The notes under the pieces: model-generated
What the model was told of the DNA's origin: nothing
What the model saw: only the letters and a program-made list of their open reading frames with translations
The model's database searches: none
Program-made: the position numbers and the translations under genes
In this document: piece by piece, positions 1 to 5,239 of the stretch
Layout: every line of letters starts with the position of its first letter
Numbering within the stretch: position 1 is the first letter of the stretch
DNA from: an uncultured Campylobacteraceae bacterium
GTDB taxonomy: Bacteria > Campylobacterota > Campylobacteria > Campylobacterales > Arcobacteraceae
DNA length: 5,298 nt
Direction of reading: 5' to 3'
Assembly (NCBI GenBank): GCA_913057765.1
Contig: CAJXPH010000199.1
Location: 1 to 5,298 of the forward strand

Positions 1-45
1 ATTTAATAGATATTTTTTTAAAATATATTTAGTTAATATGCTCAT
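1..45 (-). CDS. Partial CDS, 5' end only: probable LptF/LptG (YjgP/YjgQ) family permease
   Basis: Reading the minus strand, an ATG at 45-43 follows the pth stop (TAA, 48-46) with no gap. The frame stays open to the window edge, giving 15 codons: MSILTKYILKKYLLN. This short amphipathic start with a YILKKYL core resembles the N-termini of YjgP/YjgQ permeases, the inner-membrane LptF/LptG subunits of the lipopolysaccharide export ABC transporter, just before their first transmembrane helix. Context agrees: as I recall, C. jejuni has rplY, pth and a YjgP/YjgQ-type membrane protein in this order. No Shine-Dalgarno sequence is evident, so translation probably depends on coupling to pth. The stop-then-start junction and open frame are seen directly; the product name is inference from 15 residues plus synteny. 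The gene continues outside the window. Confidence 0.5.
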   Translation of the reverse strand, partial: MSILTKYILKKYLLN

Positions 46-597
46 TTATTTCATTGTAAATTTTGATTTTACTTCAACAATGTCATCACTTTTAAGTGCC
101 TCTATTGCTTTAATAGTATGTGAGATTATACCTTCTAATTTATTTAATTCTTCTTTTGAAAAGTTTGATAATACATAATTTGCAACATCTGCTTTGTTCT
201 CAGGCTTACCAATACCAATTCTAACTCTTATATATTCTTTTCCTATATGAGAATCAATTGATCTTAATCCATTATGTCCACCGTGACCACCACCGATTTT
301 AAACTTTACAGTTCCAAATGGTAAATCTAAATCGTCATGTATTACAATAATATTTTCTATATCAATTTTATAATACTCTTTGATTGAAACTACACTATCA
401 CCTGAGTGATTCATATAAGTTTTTGGTTTAATAAATAAATTGTATCCTGATTTTAAAACGTCTGCTTGAAAGTTAGTTTTGTTTATATTTGAAGTTGTGA
501 GGCTTTTAGTTATCTCATCGATAACTAAAAAACCCACATTGTGTCGTGTTAATTGGTATCTTTCACCAATATTACCAAGACCTACTATTAAGTGCAT
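46..597 (-). CDS. pth: Peptidyl-tRNA hydrolase
   Basis: Cytoplasmic enzyme that cleaves the ester bond of peptidyl-tRNAs dropped by stalled ribosomes, recycling tRNA. The 183-residue length is normal for bacterial Pth. The family signature is complete: Y14-x2-T17-R18-H19-N20-x-G22 near the N-terminus, with H19 the catalytic histidine (E. coli H20) and N9 matching E. coli N10. The PKTYMNHSG block supplies N63 (E. coli N68), HDDLDLP supplies D88 (E. coli D93), and GGGHGGHNGLRSI supplies H108/N109 (E. coli H113/N114). The usual GLGNPG loop reads GLGNIG here, which I believe is common in Campylobacterota. The ATG at 597-595 lies 6 nt after the rplY stop; the only SD-like sequence is a weak TAAG inside the end of rplY, so coupling to rplY is likely. 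All catalytic residues are present, so the gene should be functional. Confidence 0.97.
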   Translation of the reverse strand: MHLIVGLGNIGERYQLTRHNVGFLVIDEITKSLTTSNINKTNFQADVLKSGYNLFIKPKTYMNHSGDSVVSIKEYYKIDIENIIVIHDDLDLPFGTVKFKIGGGHGGHNGLRSIDSHIGKEYIRVRIGIGKPENKADVANYVLSNFSKEELNKLEGIISHTIKAIEALKSDDIVEVKSKFTMK

Positions 598-603
598 TAC
601 TAA

Positions 604-1140
604 TTACTTAGCTTTAATAACACCTACAAGTGGTACTCTTGGGTCTAAGAAACATTCAACACCTTCAGGCATTGTTAAATCTCTTACTAAAACTGAATTA
701 CCAGTATCAAGATCAGCAACTTGTAAATGGAAAGACTTTGGTAAGTTTTCAACTGTACATTTAACTGGAACTCTTTTTTTGTGGAAAATGAAAAGACCTT
801 TATTTTTAAGACCTTTTGGAGTACCTTCAACAGTTACAGGAACTTTATATGAAGTTCTTACACCAGGTTGTGCAACCATTAAATCAACATGTAATAAATC
901 AGAACTAATTGGTTCTAATTGATATTCTTGTACTACAACTTTTAAAGTTGTTCCACTAACATTTACATCAAATGCAATTGTTTCTTTATTTCTTAAATAT
1001 TTGATGAAATCATTCTTTTTGAATGCTGCACTTATATTTTCTAAACCTTTTCCGTAAATGTTTGCAATTAAGTATCCATCTCTTCTTAAAGTTTTACTTC
1101 CTTGTTTTGTCATACTATCTCTTACGATACCATCTAACAT
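604..1140 (-). CDS. rplY: 50S ribosomal protein L25, long Ctc/TL5-type
   Basis: Large-subunit protein that binds 5S rRNA in the central protuberance. At 178 residues this is the two-domain Ctc/TL5 form rather than the short L25 of E. coli (about 94 residues). Residues 1 to about 92 form the 5S-binding L25 domain (opening with a basic region, K17-TLRRDGYLIANIYGKG, and ending in the QEYQLEPISSDLLHVDL block typical of the family). Residues about 93-178 form the beta-rich TL5 C-terminal domain (VPVTVEGTPKGLKNKG, then LPEGVE-like MPEGVE and a C-terminal GVIKAK). The ATG at 1140-1138 is preceded by a good Shine-Dalgarno, AAAGGA (1151-1146), with 5 nt spacing. It heads a minus-strand operon with pth and the partial permease gene, and has its own TATAAT promoter upstream. 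It is normally a single-copy, conserved gene. Confidence 0.95.
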   Translation of the reverse strand: MLDGIVRDSMTKQGSKTLRRDGYLIANIYGKGLENISAAFKKNDFIKYLRNKETIAFDVNVSGTTLKVVVQEYQLEPISSDLLHVDLMVAQPGVRTSYKVPVTVEGTPKGLKNKGLFIFHKKRVPVKCTVENLPKSFHLQVADLDTGNSVLVRDLTMPEGVECFLDPRVPLVGVIKAK

Positions 1141-1145
1141 AACTA

Positions 1146-1151
1146 TCCTTT
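1146..1151 (-). promoter_or_regulatory. Shine-Dalgarno of rplY
   Basis: On the minus strand the sequence reads AAAGGA followed by TAGTT and the ATG of rplY. The 5-nt spacing to the start codon is near-optimal and fixes the rplY start. Confidence 0.75.
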
Positions 1152-1171
1152 GTGTTTTTATTTGAGGCGTG

Positions 1172-1177
1172 ATTATA
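1172..1177 (-). promoter_or_regulatory. Probable sigma-70 -10 box of the rplY-pth operon
   Basis: The minus strand reads TTTATATATAATCACG; the exact TATAAT hexamer occupies 1177-1172 and lies in the 65-nt spacer between the cytochrome stop and rplY. Transcription would start about 7 nt downstream, near 1165, leaving a leader of about 25 nt that carries the AAAGGA ribosome site. No convincing TTGACA-like -35 is present. That is usual for Campylobacterota sigma-70 promoters, which rely on the -10 box and upstream A/T tracts. Assignment is by motif and position only. Confidence 0.55.
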
Positions 1178-1205
1178 TATAAAGTTTCATAAAAGTTGGG
1201 TTAAG

Positions 1206-1577
1206 CTATTTTTTATTTATATTTTTAATATAATAATAAAGAGATTTTAACTCATCATCAGTTAAAAAATACGTTGGCATTACTTTTGATTCTGTTTTAT
1301 CTGCCTTCATTTTTTCTATAAATTTTTCGAAGCTTACGTTATTTATAGCAGGTGCAATAATTAATTTTTCTACTAGTGTTTTTGTCTTTTTATCTATTTC
1401 CTTATATTTTGCAATAATAACACTTTTATTGCCTTTATTATGACATTTAATACATCCTATACCTCTTGGATTTTTATAAAGCATTTCACCATATTCAAGT
1501 TGAGTAATAAACGAATTATCTATCTGTTGAGCGTTAGAAAAATAAACTAGAAATAACATCAAAAGCAGGTGTTTCAA
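1206..1577 (-). CDS. Small exported mono-heme c-type cytochrome
   Basis: A 123-residue precursor. Residues 1-16 form a short Sec signal peptide (K2/H3 n-region, hydrophobic LLLMLFLVYF, then S-N-A cleavage site before Q17). The mature protein has a single heme-attachment motif C42-I-K-C45-H46 and a likely distal ligand M100 in a VMPTYFLTDDELKSLYYYI context, the usual class I layout of CXXCH near the N-terminus and a Met before the last helix. It should act in the periplasm as an electron carrier; the redox partner cannot be told from sequence. The start is TTG (1577-1575): an AAAGG ribosome site (1588-1584) lies 6 nt upstream, an in-frame TAA lies just beyond it, and the basic n-region needs this start. 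Starting at the next ATG (M7) would lose the charged residues. The stop is TAG. It is transcribed divergently from folD, and there is no cytochrome partner gene nearby. Confidence 0.88.
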   Translation of the reverse strand: MKHLLLMLFLVYFSNAQQIDNSFITQLEYGEMLYKNPRGIGCIKCHNKGNKSVIIAKYKEIDKKTKTLVEKLIIAPAINNVSFEKFIEKMKADKTESKVMPTYFLTDDELKSLYYYIKNINKK

Positions 1578-1583
1578 TCTTAA

Positions 1584-1588
1584 CCTTT
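1584..1588 (-). promoter_or_regulatory. Shine-Dalgarno that fixes a TTG start for the cytochrome gene
   Basis: The minus strand reads AAAGG, then TTAAGA, then TTG. The 6-nt spacing suits the TTG at 1577-1575. An in-frame TAA lies directly upstream, so no earlier start is possible. Confidence 0.7.
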
Positions 1589-1604
1589 ATGTAAAAAATT
1601 TTTA

Positions 1605-1615
1605 GATATTATATC
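1605..1615 (-). promoter_or_regulatory. Extended -10 promoter of the cytochrome gene, within a symmetric shared -10 element
   Basis: On the minus strand the sequence reads TTGATATAATATC: an exact TATAAT (1613-1608) preceded by TG one base upstream, i.e. a full extended -10 (TGnTATAAT). Predicted transcription begins near 1600, giving a leader of about 23 nt. The core 1605-1615 (GATATTATATC) is an 11-bp inverted repeat around a single central base, so the same DNA presents TATTAT (1607-1612) to the plus strand toward folD. Confidence 0.55.
1607..1612 (+). promoter_or_regulatory. Possible -10 box for the folD operon
   Basis: TATTAT on the plus strand follows an A/T tract (AAAAAATTTTTAGA), which resembles the upstream T-tract of Campylobacterota sigma-70 promoters. 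It would start transcription near 1619, about 32 nt before the folD ATG. It is one base off TATAAT and overlaps the minus-strand -10. The divergent 73-bp spacer has no clearly better plus-strand candidate. Confidence 0.35.
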
Positions 1616-1636
1616 AACCTAAAATTAAATAAATAT

Positions 1637-1640
1637 GAGG
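1637..1640 (+). promoter_or_regulatory. Probable Shine-Dalgarno of folD
   Basis: GAGG lies 10 nt before the folD ATG at 1651. The spacing is slightly long, but no other purine-rich anti-SD match lies closer. The ATG at 1635 overlapping this site is out of frame with folD and stops within ten codons. Confidence 0.5.
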
Positions 1641-1650
1641 CTAAAAAGCA

Positions 1651-2511
1651 ATGACAGTACTTGACGGGAAAGCATTATCAAATAAAATAAAAGAAGAAGT
1701 AAAAGTAGAAGTAGAAGAACTTCAAAATAGAACACATATTACTCCAGGGCTAGCTGTTATTTTAGTAGGAAATGACGCAGCAAGTGCAACTTACGTAGGG
1801 ATGAAAGCAAAGTCATGTAAAAATGCAGGAATATATTCGGTAGTACATGAAATGCCAGATACAATTTCACAAGATGAAATATTAGATATTATAAAAAGAA
1901 TGAACGAAAATCCAAACCTAGATGGAATATTAGTACAATTACCACTTCCTCCACAAGTTGATACAACAACTATTTTAGAAGCAATTGATCCACAAAAAGA
2001 TGTTGATGGATTCCACCCATACAATGTTGGAAGAATGGTATCAAACCTAGATGCATTTTTACCCGCAACACCTTTTGGTGTTATGAGAATGCTTGAAGAA
2101 TATAATATAGATTTAGTTGGAAAAAATGTATGTATTATTGGAGCATCTGACATTGTAGGGAAGCCAATGGCTGCACTTATGATAAATGCTAAAGCTACAG
2201 TTGAAGTTTGTAATTCAAAAACAAAAGATTTAAAAGCTCACACACTAAATGCAGATATTTTAATTGTTGCAGCAGGAAGAGTGAATTTAATATCAGAAGA
2301 TATGGTTAGTGATGGTGCTATAGTTATTGATGTTGGTATTAATAGATTAGAGAGTGGGAAACTTGTAGGTGATGTAGATTATGAAGCTTGTAAAGACAAA
2401 TGTTCATATATTACTCCAGTACCTGGTGGAGTTGGACCAATGACTATTGCAATGCTTCTAAAAAATACAGTTAAAGCTGCAAAATTAAGAGAAAAAAGAG
2501 AAACTAATTAA
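1651..2511 (+). CDS. folD: Bifunctional methylenetetrahydrofolate dehydrogenase / methenyltetrahydrofolate cyclohydrolase
   Basis: Cytoplasmic enzyme that converts 5,10-methylene-THF to 5,10-methenyl-THF (NADP-linked) and then to 10-formyl-THF, feeding purine and initiator formyl-Met-tRNA synthesis. The 286-residue length is typical. The N-terminal catalytic domain has Y48-V-G-M-K52 (E. coli Y50/K54), Q96 in DGILVQLPLP, and D119 in KDVDGFHP. The Rossmann domain has GASDIVGKPM (165-173) for the cofactor, AIVIDVGIN (223-231), and the C-terminal TPVPGGVGPMT signature (255-265). The usual PCTP before the Rossmann domain reads PATP (138-141), a Cys-to-Ala change away from the catalytic residues. 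It is the first gene of the plus-strand operon, and its TAA shares one base with the lepB ATG (TAATG). All catalytic residues are present. Confidence 0.97.
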   Translation: MTVLDGKALSNKIKEEVKVEVEELQNRTHITPGLAVILVGNDAASATYVGMKAKSCKNAGIYSVVHEMPDTISQDEILDIIKRMNENPNLDGILVQLPLPPQVDTTTILEAIDPQKDVDGFHPYNVGRMVSNLDAFLPATPFGVMRMLEEYNIDLVGKNVCIIGASDIVGKPMAALMINAKATVEVCNSKTKDLKAHTLNADILIVAAGRVNLISEDMVSDGAIVIDVGINRLESGKLVGDVDYEACKDKCSYITPVPGGVGPMTIAMLLKNTVKAAKLREKRETN

Positions 2512-3296
2512 TGTTAAGAAAACTATATAACTGGTCTAGTTCATGGACTGGAACAATTATAATTGTATTAACAATTATATTTTTTATTGCCCAAGCATTT
2601 GTAATTCCAAGTGGAAGTATGAAAAATACTTTACTTATTGGGGATATGCTTTTTGTTAAGAAATTCTCATATGGAATTCCAACACCTAGGATACCTTGGA
2701 TTGAACTACAAGTTCTACCAGACTTTAATGATAATGGACACTTAATTGAAGGTGATAGGCCAAAACGTGGAGATATTGTAGTATTTAGATATCCAAAAAA
2801 TGATGCTATTCATTATGTAAAAAGAGCAGTAGCTACTGGTGGTGACATCATTATGCTTAAAGATAAAGTTTTATATTTACATCCTGTAGAAGGAAATGAA
2901 TACGTTAAAAAGAACTATCCAGAAGAAAACTTAGTAGAAGCTGGTGGAAAACTTTTTGTAAAAAATCCTTATAGACTAGAACATCCAGGTATTCACAATG
3001 ATCCAGATGTGACAAAAGATGGATTACAACCATACCAACTATTTGATATGATGCCAATTCAAATTCCAGAAGATGAAACATTTATGATGGGTGACAATAG
3101 AGACCACTCAAATGATTCTAGATTTTGGGGAACTGTTCCATATAAATTTGTAGTAGGGAAACCTTGGTTCATCTATTTCTCTTGGGATAAAGAGAAAGTA
3201 ATTAGATGGGATAGAGTTTTTAGAAAAGTTGATAGTATTGAAGAAGATATGAATGGAAAAAAATTAGATATTAACCATGAAAAAGGAATCTACTAA
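2511..3296 (+). CDS. lepB: Signal peptidase I
   Basis: Inner-membrane serine protease that removes Sec and Tat signal peptides on the periplasmic face. The 261-residue protein has one N-terminal membrane segment (about 13-32) and then the catalytic domain. Signatures in order: P33-S-G-S36-M-K-N-T-L with S36 the nucleophile; H101-Y-V-K104-R-A-V-A-T-G-G-D with K104 the general base; and M193-G-D-N-R-D-H-S-N-D-S-R-F-W-G-T-V-P, the GDNRxxSxDSRxWG box. The usual SGSMxPTL reads SGSMKNTL. There is only one TM helix, unlike the two of E. coli LepB. The start overlaps the folD stop by 1 nt, so translation is coupled. Substrates probably include the cytochrome precursor encoded next door, though LepB serves the whole secretome. 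folD-lepB adjacency is, to my knowledge, recurrent in Campylobacter and Helicobacter. Confidence 0.96.
   Translation: MLRKLYNWSSSWTGTIIIVLTIIFFIAQAFVIPSGSMKNTLLIGDMLFVKKFSYGIPTPRIPWIELQVLPDFNDNGHLIEGDRPKRGDIVVFRYPKNDAIHYVKRAVATGGDIIMLKDKVLYLHPVEGNEYVKKNYPEENLVEAGGKLFVKNPYRLEHPGIHNDPDVTKDGLQPYQLFDMMPIQIPEDETFMMGDNRDHSNDSRFWGTVPYKFVVGKPWFIYFSWDKEKVIRWDRVFRKVDSIEEDMNGKKLDINHEKGIY
3283..3287 (+). promoter_or_regulatory. Shine-Dalgarno that places the rpiB start at 3298
   Basis: AAGGA within the last codons of lepB lies 10 nt before the ATG at 3298. It lies downstream of the alternative ATG at 3277 and so cannot serve that one. Confidence 0.65.
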
Positions 3297-3297
3297 T

Positions 3298-3747
3298 ATG
3301 AAATATTTTATAGCAGCGGACCATGCGGGTATTGATATTAAAGCTTATGTAAAAGAATTATTTGAAGCAAGAGGTCACGAAGTGATTGACTTAGGACCAA
3401 ACAGTAAAGATAGAGTTGATTATCCAGATTTTGCTGCAAAACTTTGTAAAGAAGTTTTATCAAATGAAGGAAGCAAAGGTATTTTAATTTGTGGTTCTGG
3501 AATTGGTATGTCTATGGCTGCTAATAAATTTGATGGAATTAGAGCAGCACTTTGTCACAACGAATACTCTGCCCAAATGGCAAGAGAGCACAATGATGCA
3601 AACGTAATTTGCTTAGGAGAGAGAGTTTCTGGGTTTGGTATGGTAGAAGCTATTGTAGAAGCATGGGATAAAGCCTCATTTGAAGGTGGAAGACATGAAG
3701 GAAGAGTAGAAAAAATCAATAATCTTTTTGGAAGTTGTAGAGCTTAA
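3298..3747 (+). CDS. rpiB: Ribose-5-phosphate isomerase B
   Basis: Interconverts ribulose 5-phosphate and ribose 5-phosphate in the non-oxidative pentose phosphate pathway, in the cytoplasm. I place the start at the ATG at 3298, not the in-frame ATG at 3277. AAGGA (3283-3287) sits 10 nt before 3298, while 3277 has no ribosome site and lies inside lepB. The resulting 149 residues match the family length and begin MKYFIAADHAG. Counting from that Met: D8/H9 of ADHAG; Y42-P-D; C65-G-S67-G-I-G-M-S, where C65 matches the catalytic Cys66 of E. coli RpiB; H87-N; the RE-H98-NDAN block; and GGRHEGRV (130-137), whose R132/R136 contact the sugar phosphate. It follows the lepB stop by 1 nt. RpiB and sugar-isomerase LacA/LacB share this fold, but the complete motif set and lone gene favour RpiB. 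Confidence 0.95.
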   Translation: MKYFIAADHAGIDIKAYVKELFEARGHEVIDLGPNSKDRVDYPDFAAKLCKEVLSNEGSKGILICGSGIGMSMAANKFDGIRAALCHNEYSAQMAREHNDANVICLGERVSGFGMVEAIVEAWDKASFEGGRHEGRVEKINNLFGSCRA

Positions 3748-3760
3748 AAAGGAATACTTA

Positions 3761-3886
3761 ATGAGAGAACCATGGGTAGCATATGTAGTTGTAGGAACCG
3801 TAGTTGCACTAATGATGCTAGGTAAAAAAATGATGTTTTTCTCTGACGATGGAAACAATGATAAGAAAGATAAAAAAGACAAATAA
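3761..3886 (+). CDS. Unrecognised 41-residue single-pass membrane miniprotein
   Basis: A small ORF that fills the gap between rpiB and the HD-domain gene. ATG at 3761 is preceded by AAAAAGGA with 7 nt spacing, a better ribosome site than most in this window. It ends at TAA 3884-3886, whose last A is the first base of the next ATG (TAATG). The protein begins MREPW, has one hydrophobic segment (about residues 6-20, AYVVVGTVVALMML), then KKMMFF, and ends in a 14-residue polar tail rich in Asp and Lys (SDDGNNDKKDKKDK). There is no Cys, no signal-peptidase site and no lipobox, so it is probably an inner-membrane anchor protein. I do not recognise a family. Its strong SD, tight junctions on both sides and membrane-protein composition argue that it is real. 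Function is unknown; a role tied to its operon neighbours is only inference. Confidence 0.75.
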   Translation: MREPWVAYVVVGTVVALMMLGKKMMFFSDDGNNDKKDKKDK

Positions 3887-5112
3887 TGATAAATCCTAAA
3901 ATTATAGATTATATTTTTAATTCAGCTTCAATTCAAAGGTGGAATGATTATCCCAGAATGGTTGAATTAGTGGAACTTGATAAACAAGCTCACAAATTTA
4001 TCATTGCATTCTTTATTGCAAAACTAGAAGAGAATGTAAATTATACACATTTAATCGAAGCTGGAATATATGAATTCCTAAGACGTGTAGTTGTAACAGA
4101 TATACGTCCAGATGTATTTAGAAATGCTTTACAAAAAAGAGCTAAAGAGATTAACGCTTGGGTTATAGCAAATTTAAATACCTCACTAAAAGATATTGAT
4201 AATGGGAACTTCTTACAAAAGTTTGAAGATTATTTAAATAATCCTAAGATGTATGAAAAAGAACGTTTTATATTAAAAGCAGCTTCTTATCTATCAACTA
4301 AATGGGAATTTTCCATTGTATACCAAACTTCTGCTTTTCTTTCAGATATTGACGATGTTAAAAAAAGTGTAGAAGAAGAAATTGAAGATTACTATGAATT
4401 AATAGGTGTTAGAAAAATTGCACTTAACAAAAAATTAGCAAAGATTGTTGACTTAAGTGGAAGATTAAGATTTCAAAAAAGATGGGCTCAAACTCCAAGA
4501 GTACCAGAAACCTCTGTTTTAGGTCATATGCTAACAGTTGCAATATTTTCATACTTCTATTCTCTTGAAGTAGGTGCTTGTTCTAAAAGATTAGAAAATA
4601 ACTTTTTTGTATCTTTATTTCATGATTTACCAGAAGCATTAACTAGAGATATTATTACTCCAGTAAAATACTCCGTTGACGACCTATCAGATATTATTGC
4701 AGAGTACGAAATAAAAAAGATTAATGAAGAAATCTTACCAAATATTCCAAGCTCTATGCATGATGAATTTAAATATTTACTTGGAATGTTTGAAGATAAA
4801 AAAGATGAATTTGAAAACAGAATTTATGAAGATAAAATTGAAAAAGTAGATGATGTTTCGAAATATAATATGGACAAATACAACGCAGTTGATGGTGTTG
4901 CATTAAAACAGTGTGATAAACTTTCAGCATTTGTTGAAGCTACACTATCTATTTCTCATGGTATTAAATCAAAAGAATTAGTAAATGGGAAAAAACAGAT
5001 TATGAAAACTTTAAAAGAAGTTCAAGGTATAGATTTCTTAGAAATTGCAAAACAGATTGATGAAGAATTTTGTACTACAGGACAAACTCAAGTTAGAATG
5101 GATTTTAGTTAA
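3886..5112 (+). CDS. Tandem HD-domain protein: degenerate N-terminal copy plus YfbR-like nucleotidase domain
   Basis: A 408-residue soluble protein. The C-terminal half has the complete YfbR/HD_3 metal-phosphohydrolase set: R199-W200, H214, H246-D247, E250, D255 (HDLPEALTRDIITPVKY, compare HDxxExxTGDxPTPVKY in YfbR) and D344 in CDKLSAF. YfbR removes phosphate from 5'-deoxynucleotides, so a nucleotide 5'-phosphatase activity is the best guess. The N-terminal half repeats the pattern: RW-x3-PR-x2-E at 18-27 and 199-208, a histidine at 36, IYEFLRRVVVTDIRPDVF at 61-78 in place of the HD block, and LKAASYLSTKWE (130-141) opposite LKQCDKLSAFVE (340-351). There H-D, E and the last D are replaced by E63-F64, R67 and S134, so this copy should be non-catalytic. 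The start overlaps the preceding stop by 1 nt; the next ATG (M25) would cut the first RW motif. It is the last gene of the operon. Substrate is unproven. Confidence 0.85.
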   Translation: MINPKIIDYIFNSASIQRWNDYPRMVELVELDKQAHKFIIAFFIAKLEENVNYTHLIEAGIYEFLRRVVVTDIRPDVFRNALQKRAKEINAWVIANLNTSLKDIDNGNFLQKFEDYLNNPKMYEKERFILKAASYLSTKWEFSIVYQTSAFLSDIDDVKKSVEEEIEDYYELIGVRKIALNKKLAKIVDLSGRLRFQKRWAQTPRVPETSVLGHMLTVAIFSYFYSLEVGACSKRLENNFFVSLFHDLPEALTRDIITPVKYSVDDLSDIIAEYEIKKINEEILPNIPSSMHDEFKYLLGMFEDKKDEFENRIYEDKIEKVDDVSKYNMDKYNAVDGVALKQCDKLSAFVEATLSISHGIKSKELVNGKKQIMKTLKEVQGIDFLEIAKQIDEEFCTTGQTQVRMDFS

Positions 5113-5118
5113 TTTCCA

Positions 5119-5139
5119 ATAGCCCTATTTTAGGGCTAT
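5119..5139 (+). terminator. Hairpin after the HD-domain gene, probable operon terminator
   Basis: ATAGCCCTA and TAGGGCTAT form a perfect 9-bp stem around a TTT loop, starting 7 nt after the stop at 5112. It is the strongest hairpin in the window and the position fits the end of the folD operon. No U-tract follows (ACAGAGATTATTT), so it is not a textbook intrinsic terminator. It may instead act as a 3'-end-protecting structure or a weak terminator. Confidence 0.6.
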
Positions 5140-5211
5140 ACAGAGATTATTTAAAAAACTGTTCCCAAATTGTCTCAAAAATAAAACTCACTTTATATTT
5201 TATTATATAAT

Positions 5212-5217
5212 TATAAT
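5212..5217 (+). promoter_or_regulatory. Possible -10 box for a gene beyond the contig end
   Basis: An exact TATAAT sits in a long A/T run (CTTTATATTTTATTATATAATTATAATATC). It follows the terminator and points toward the window end, where the next gene would start. A start near 5224 is predicted. A/T runs make chance matches likely, so confidence is low. Confidence 0.3.
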
Positions 5218-5221
5218 ATCT

Positions 5222-5239
5222 TAGTTATCATTATAACTA
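5222..5239. promoter_or_regulatory. Inverted repeat just downstream of the possible promoter, operator candidate
   Basis: TAGTTAT and ATAACTA form a perfect 7-bp dyad around CATT. It covers the predicted transcription start of the TATAAT at 5212-5217, a position where repressors bind. The TTATCATTATAA centre is loosely like Fur/PerR sites of this phylum, but it is not a full match. The repeat is seen directly; its function is inferred. Confidence 0.3.

Noticed and set aside
479..922. Plus-strand open frame of 147 codons
   Set aside because: It lies antisense across pth and rplY, both of which have complete family motifs. Its translation shows no recognisable domain and no ribosome site fits its start.
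1178..1205. Terminator for the cytochrome gene
   Set aside because: The spacer after the TAG has no stem of useful length and no U-tract, so transcription may read through into rplY.
1791..2153. Minus-strand open frame of 120 codons
   Set aside because: Fully antisense to folD, whose catalytic motifs lie in the same stretch; the product is low-complexity Ser/Ile/Phe-rich with no domain.
3277..3297. Upstream in-frame ATG as the rpiB start
   Set aside because: It lies inside lepB and has no Shine-Dalgarno. The AAGGA that exists is downstream of it and serves the ATG at 3298, which also gives the normal family N-terminus.
3676..3882. Minus-strand open frame of 68 codons
   Set aside because: Antisense to the end of rpiB and the whole miniprotein gene. 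The Ser/Phe-rich product reflects the Lys/Glu/Asp codons of the opposite strand.
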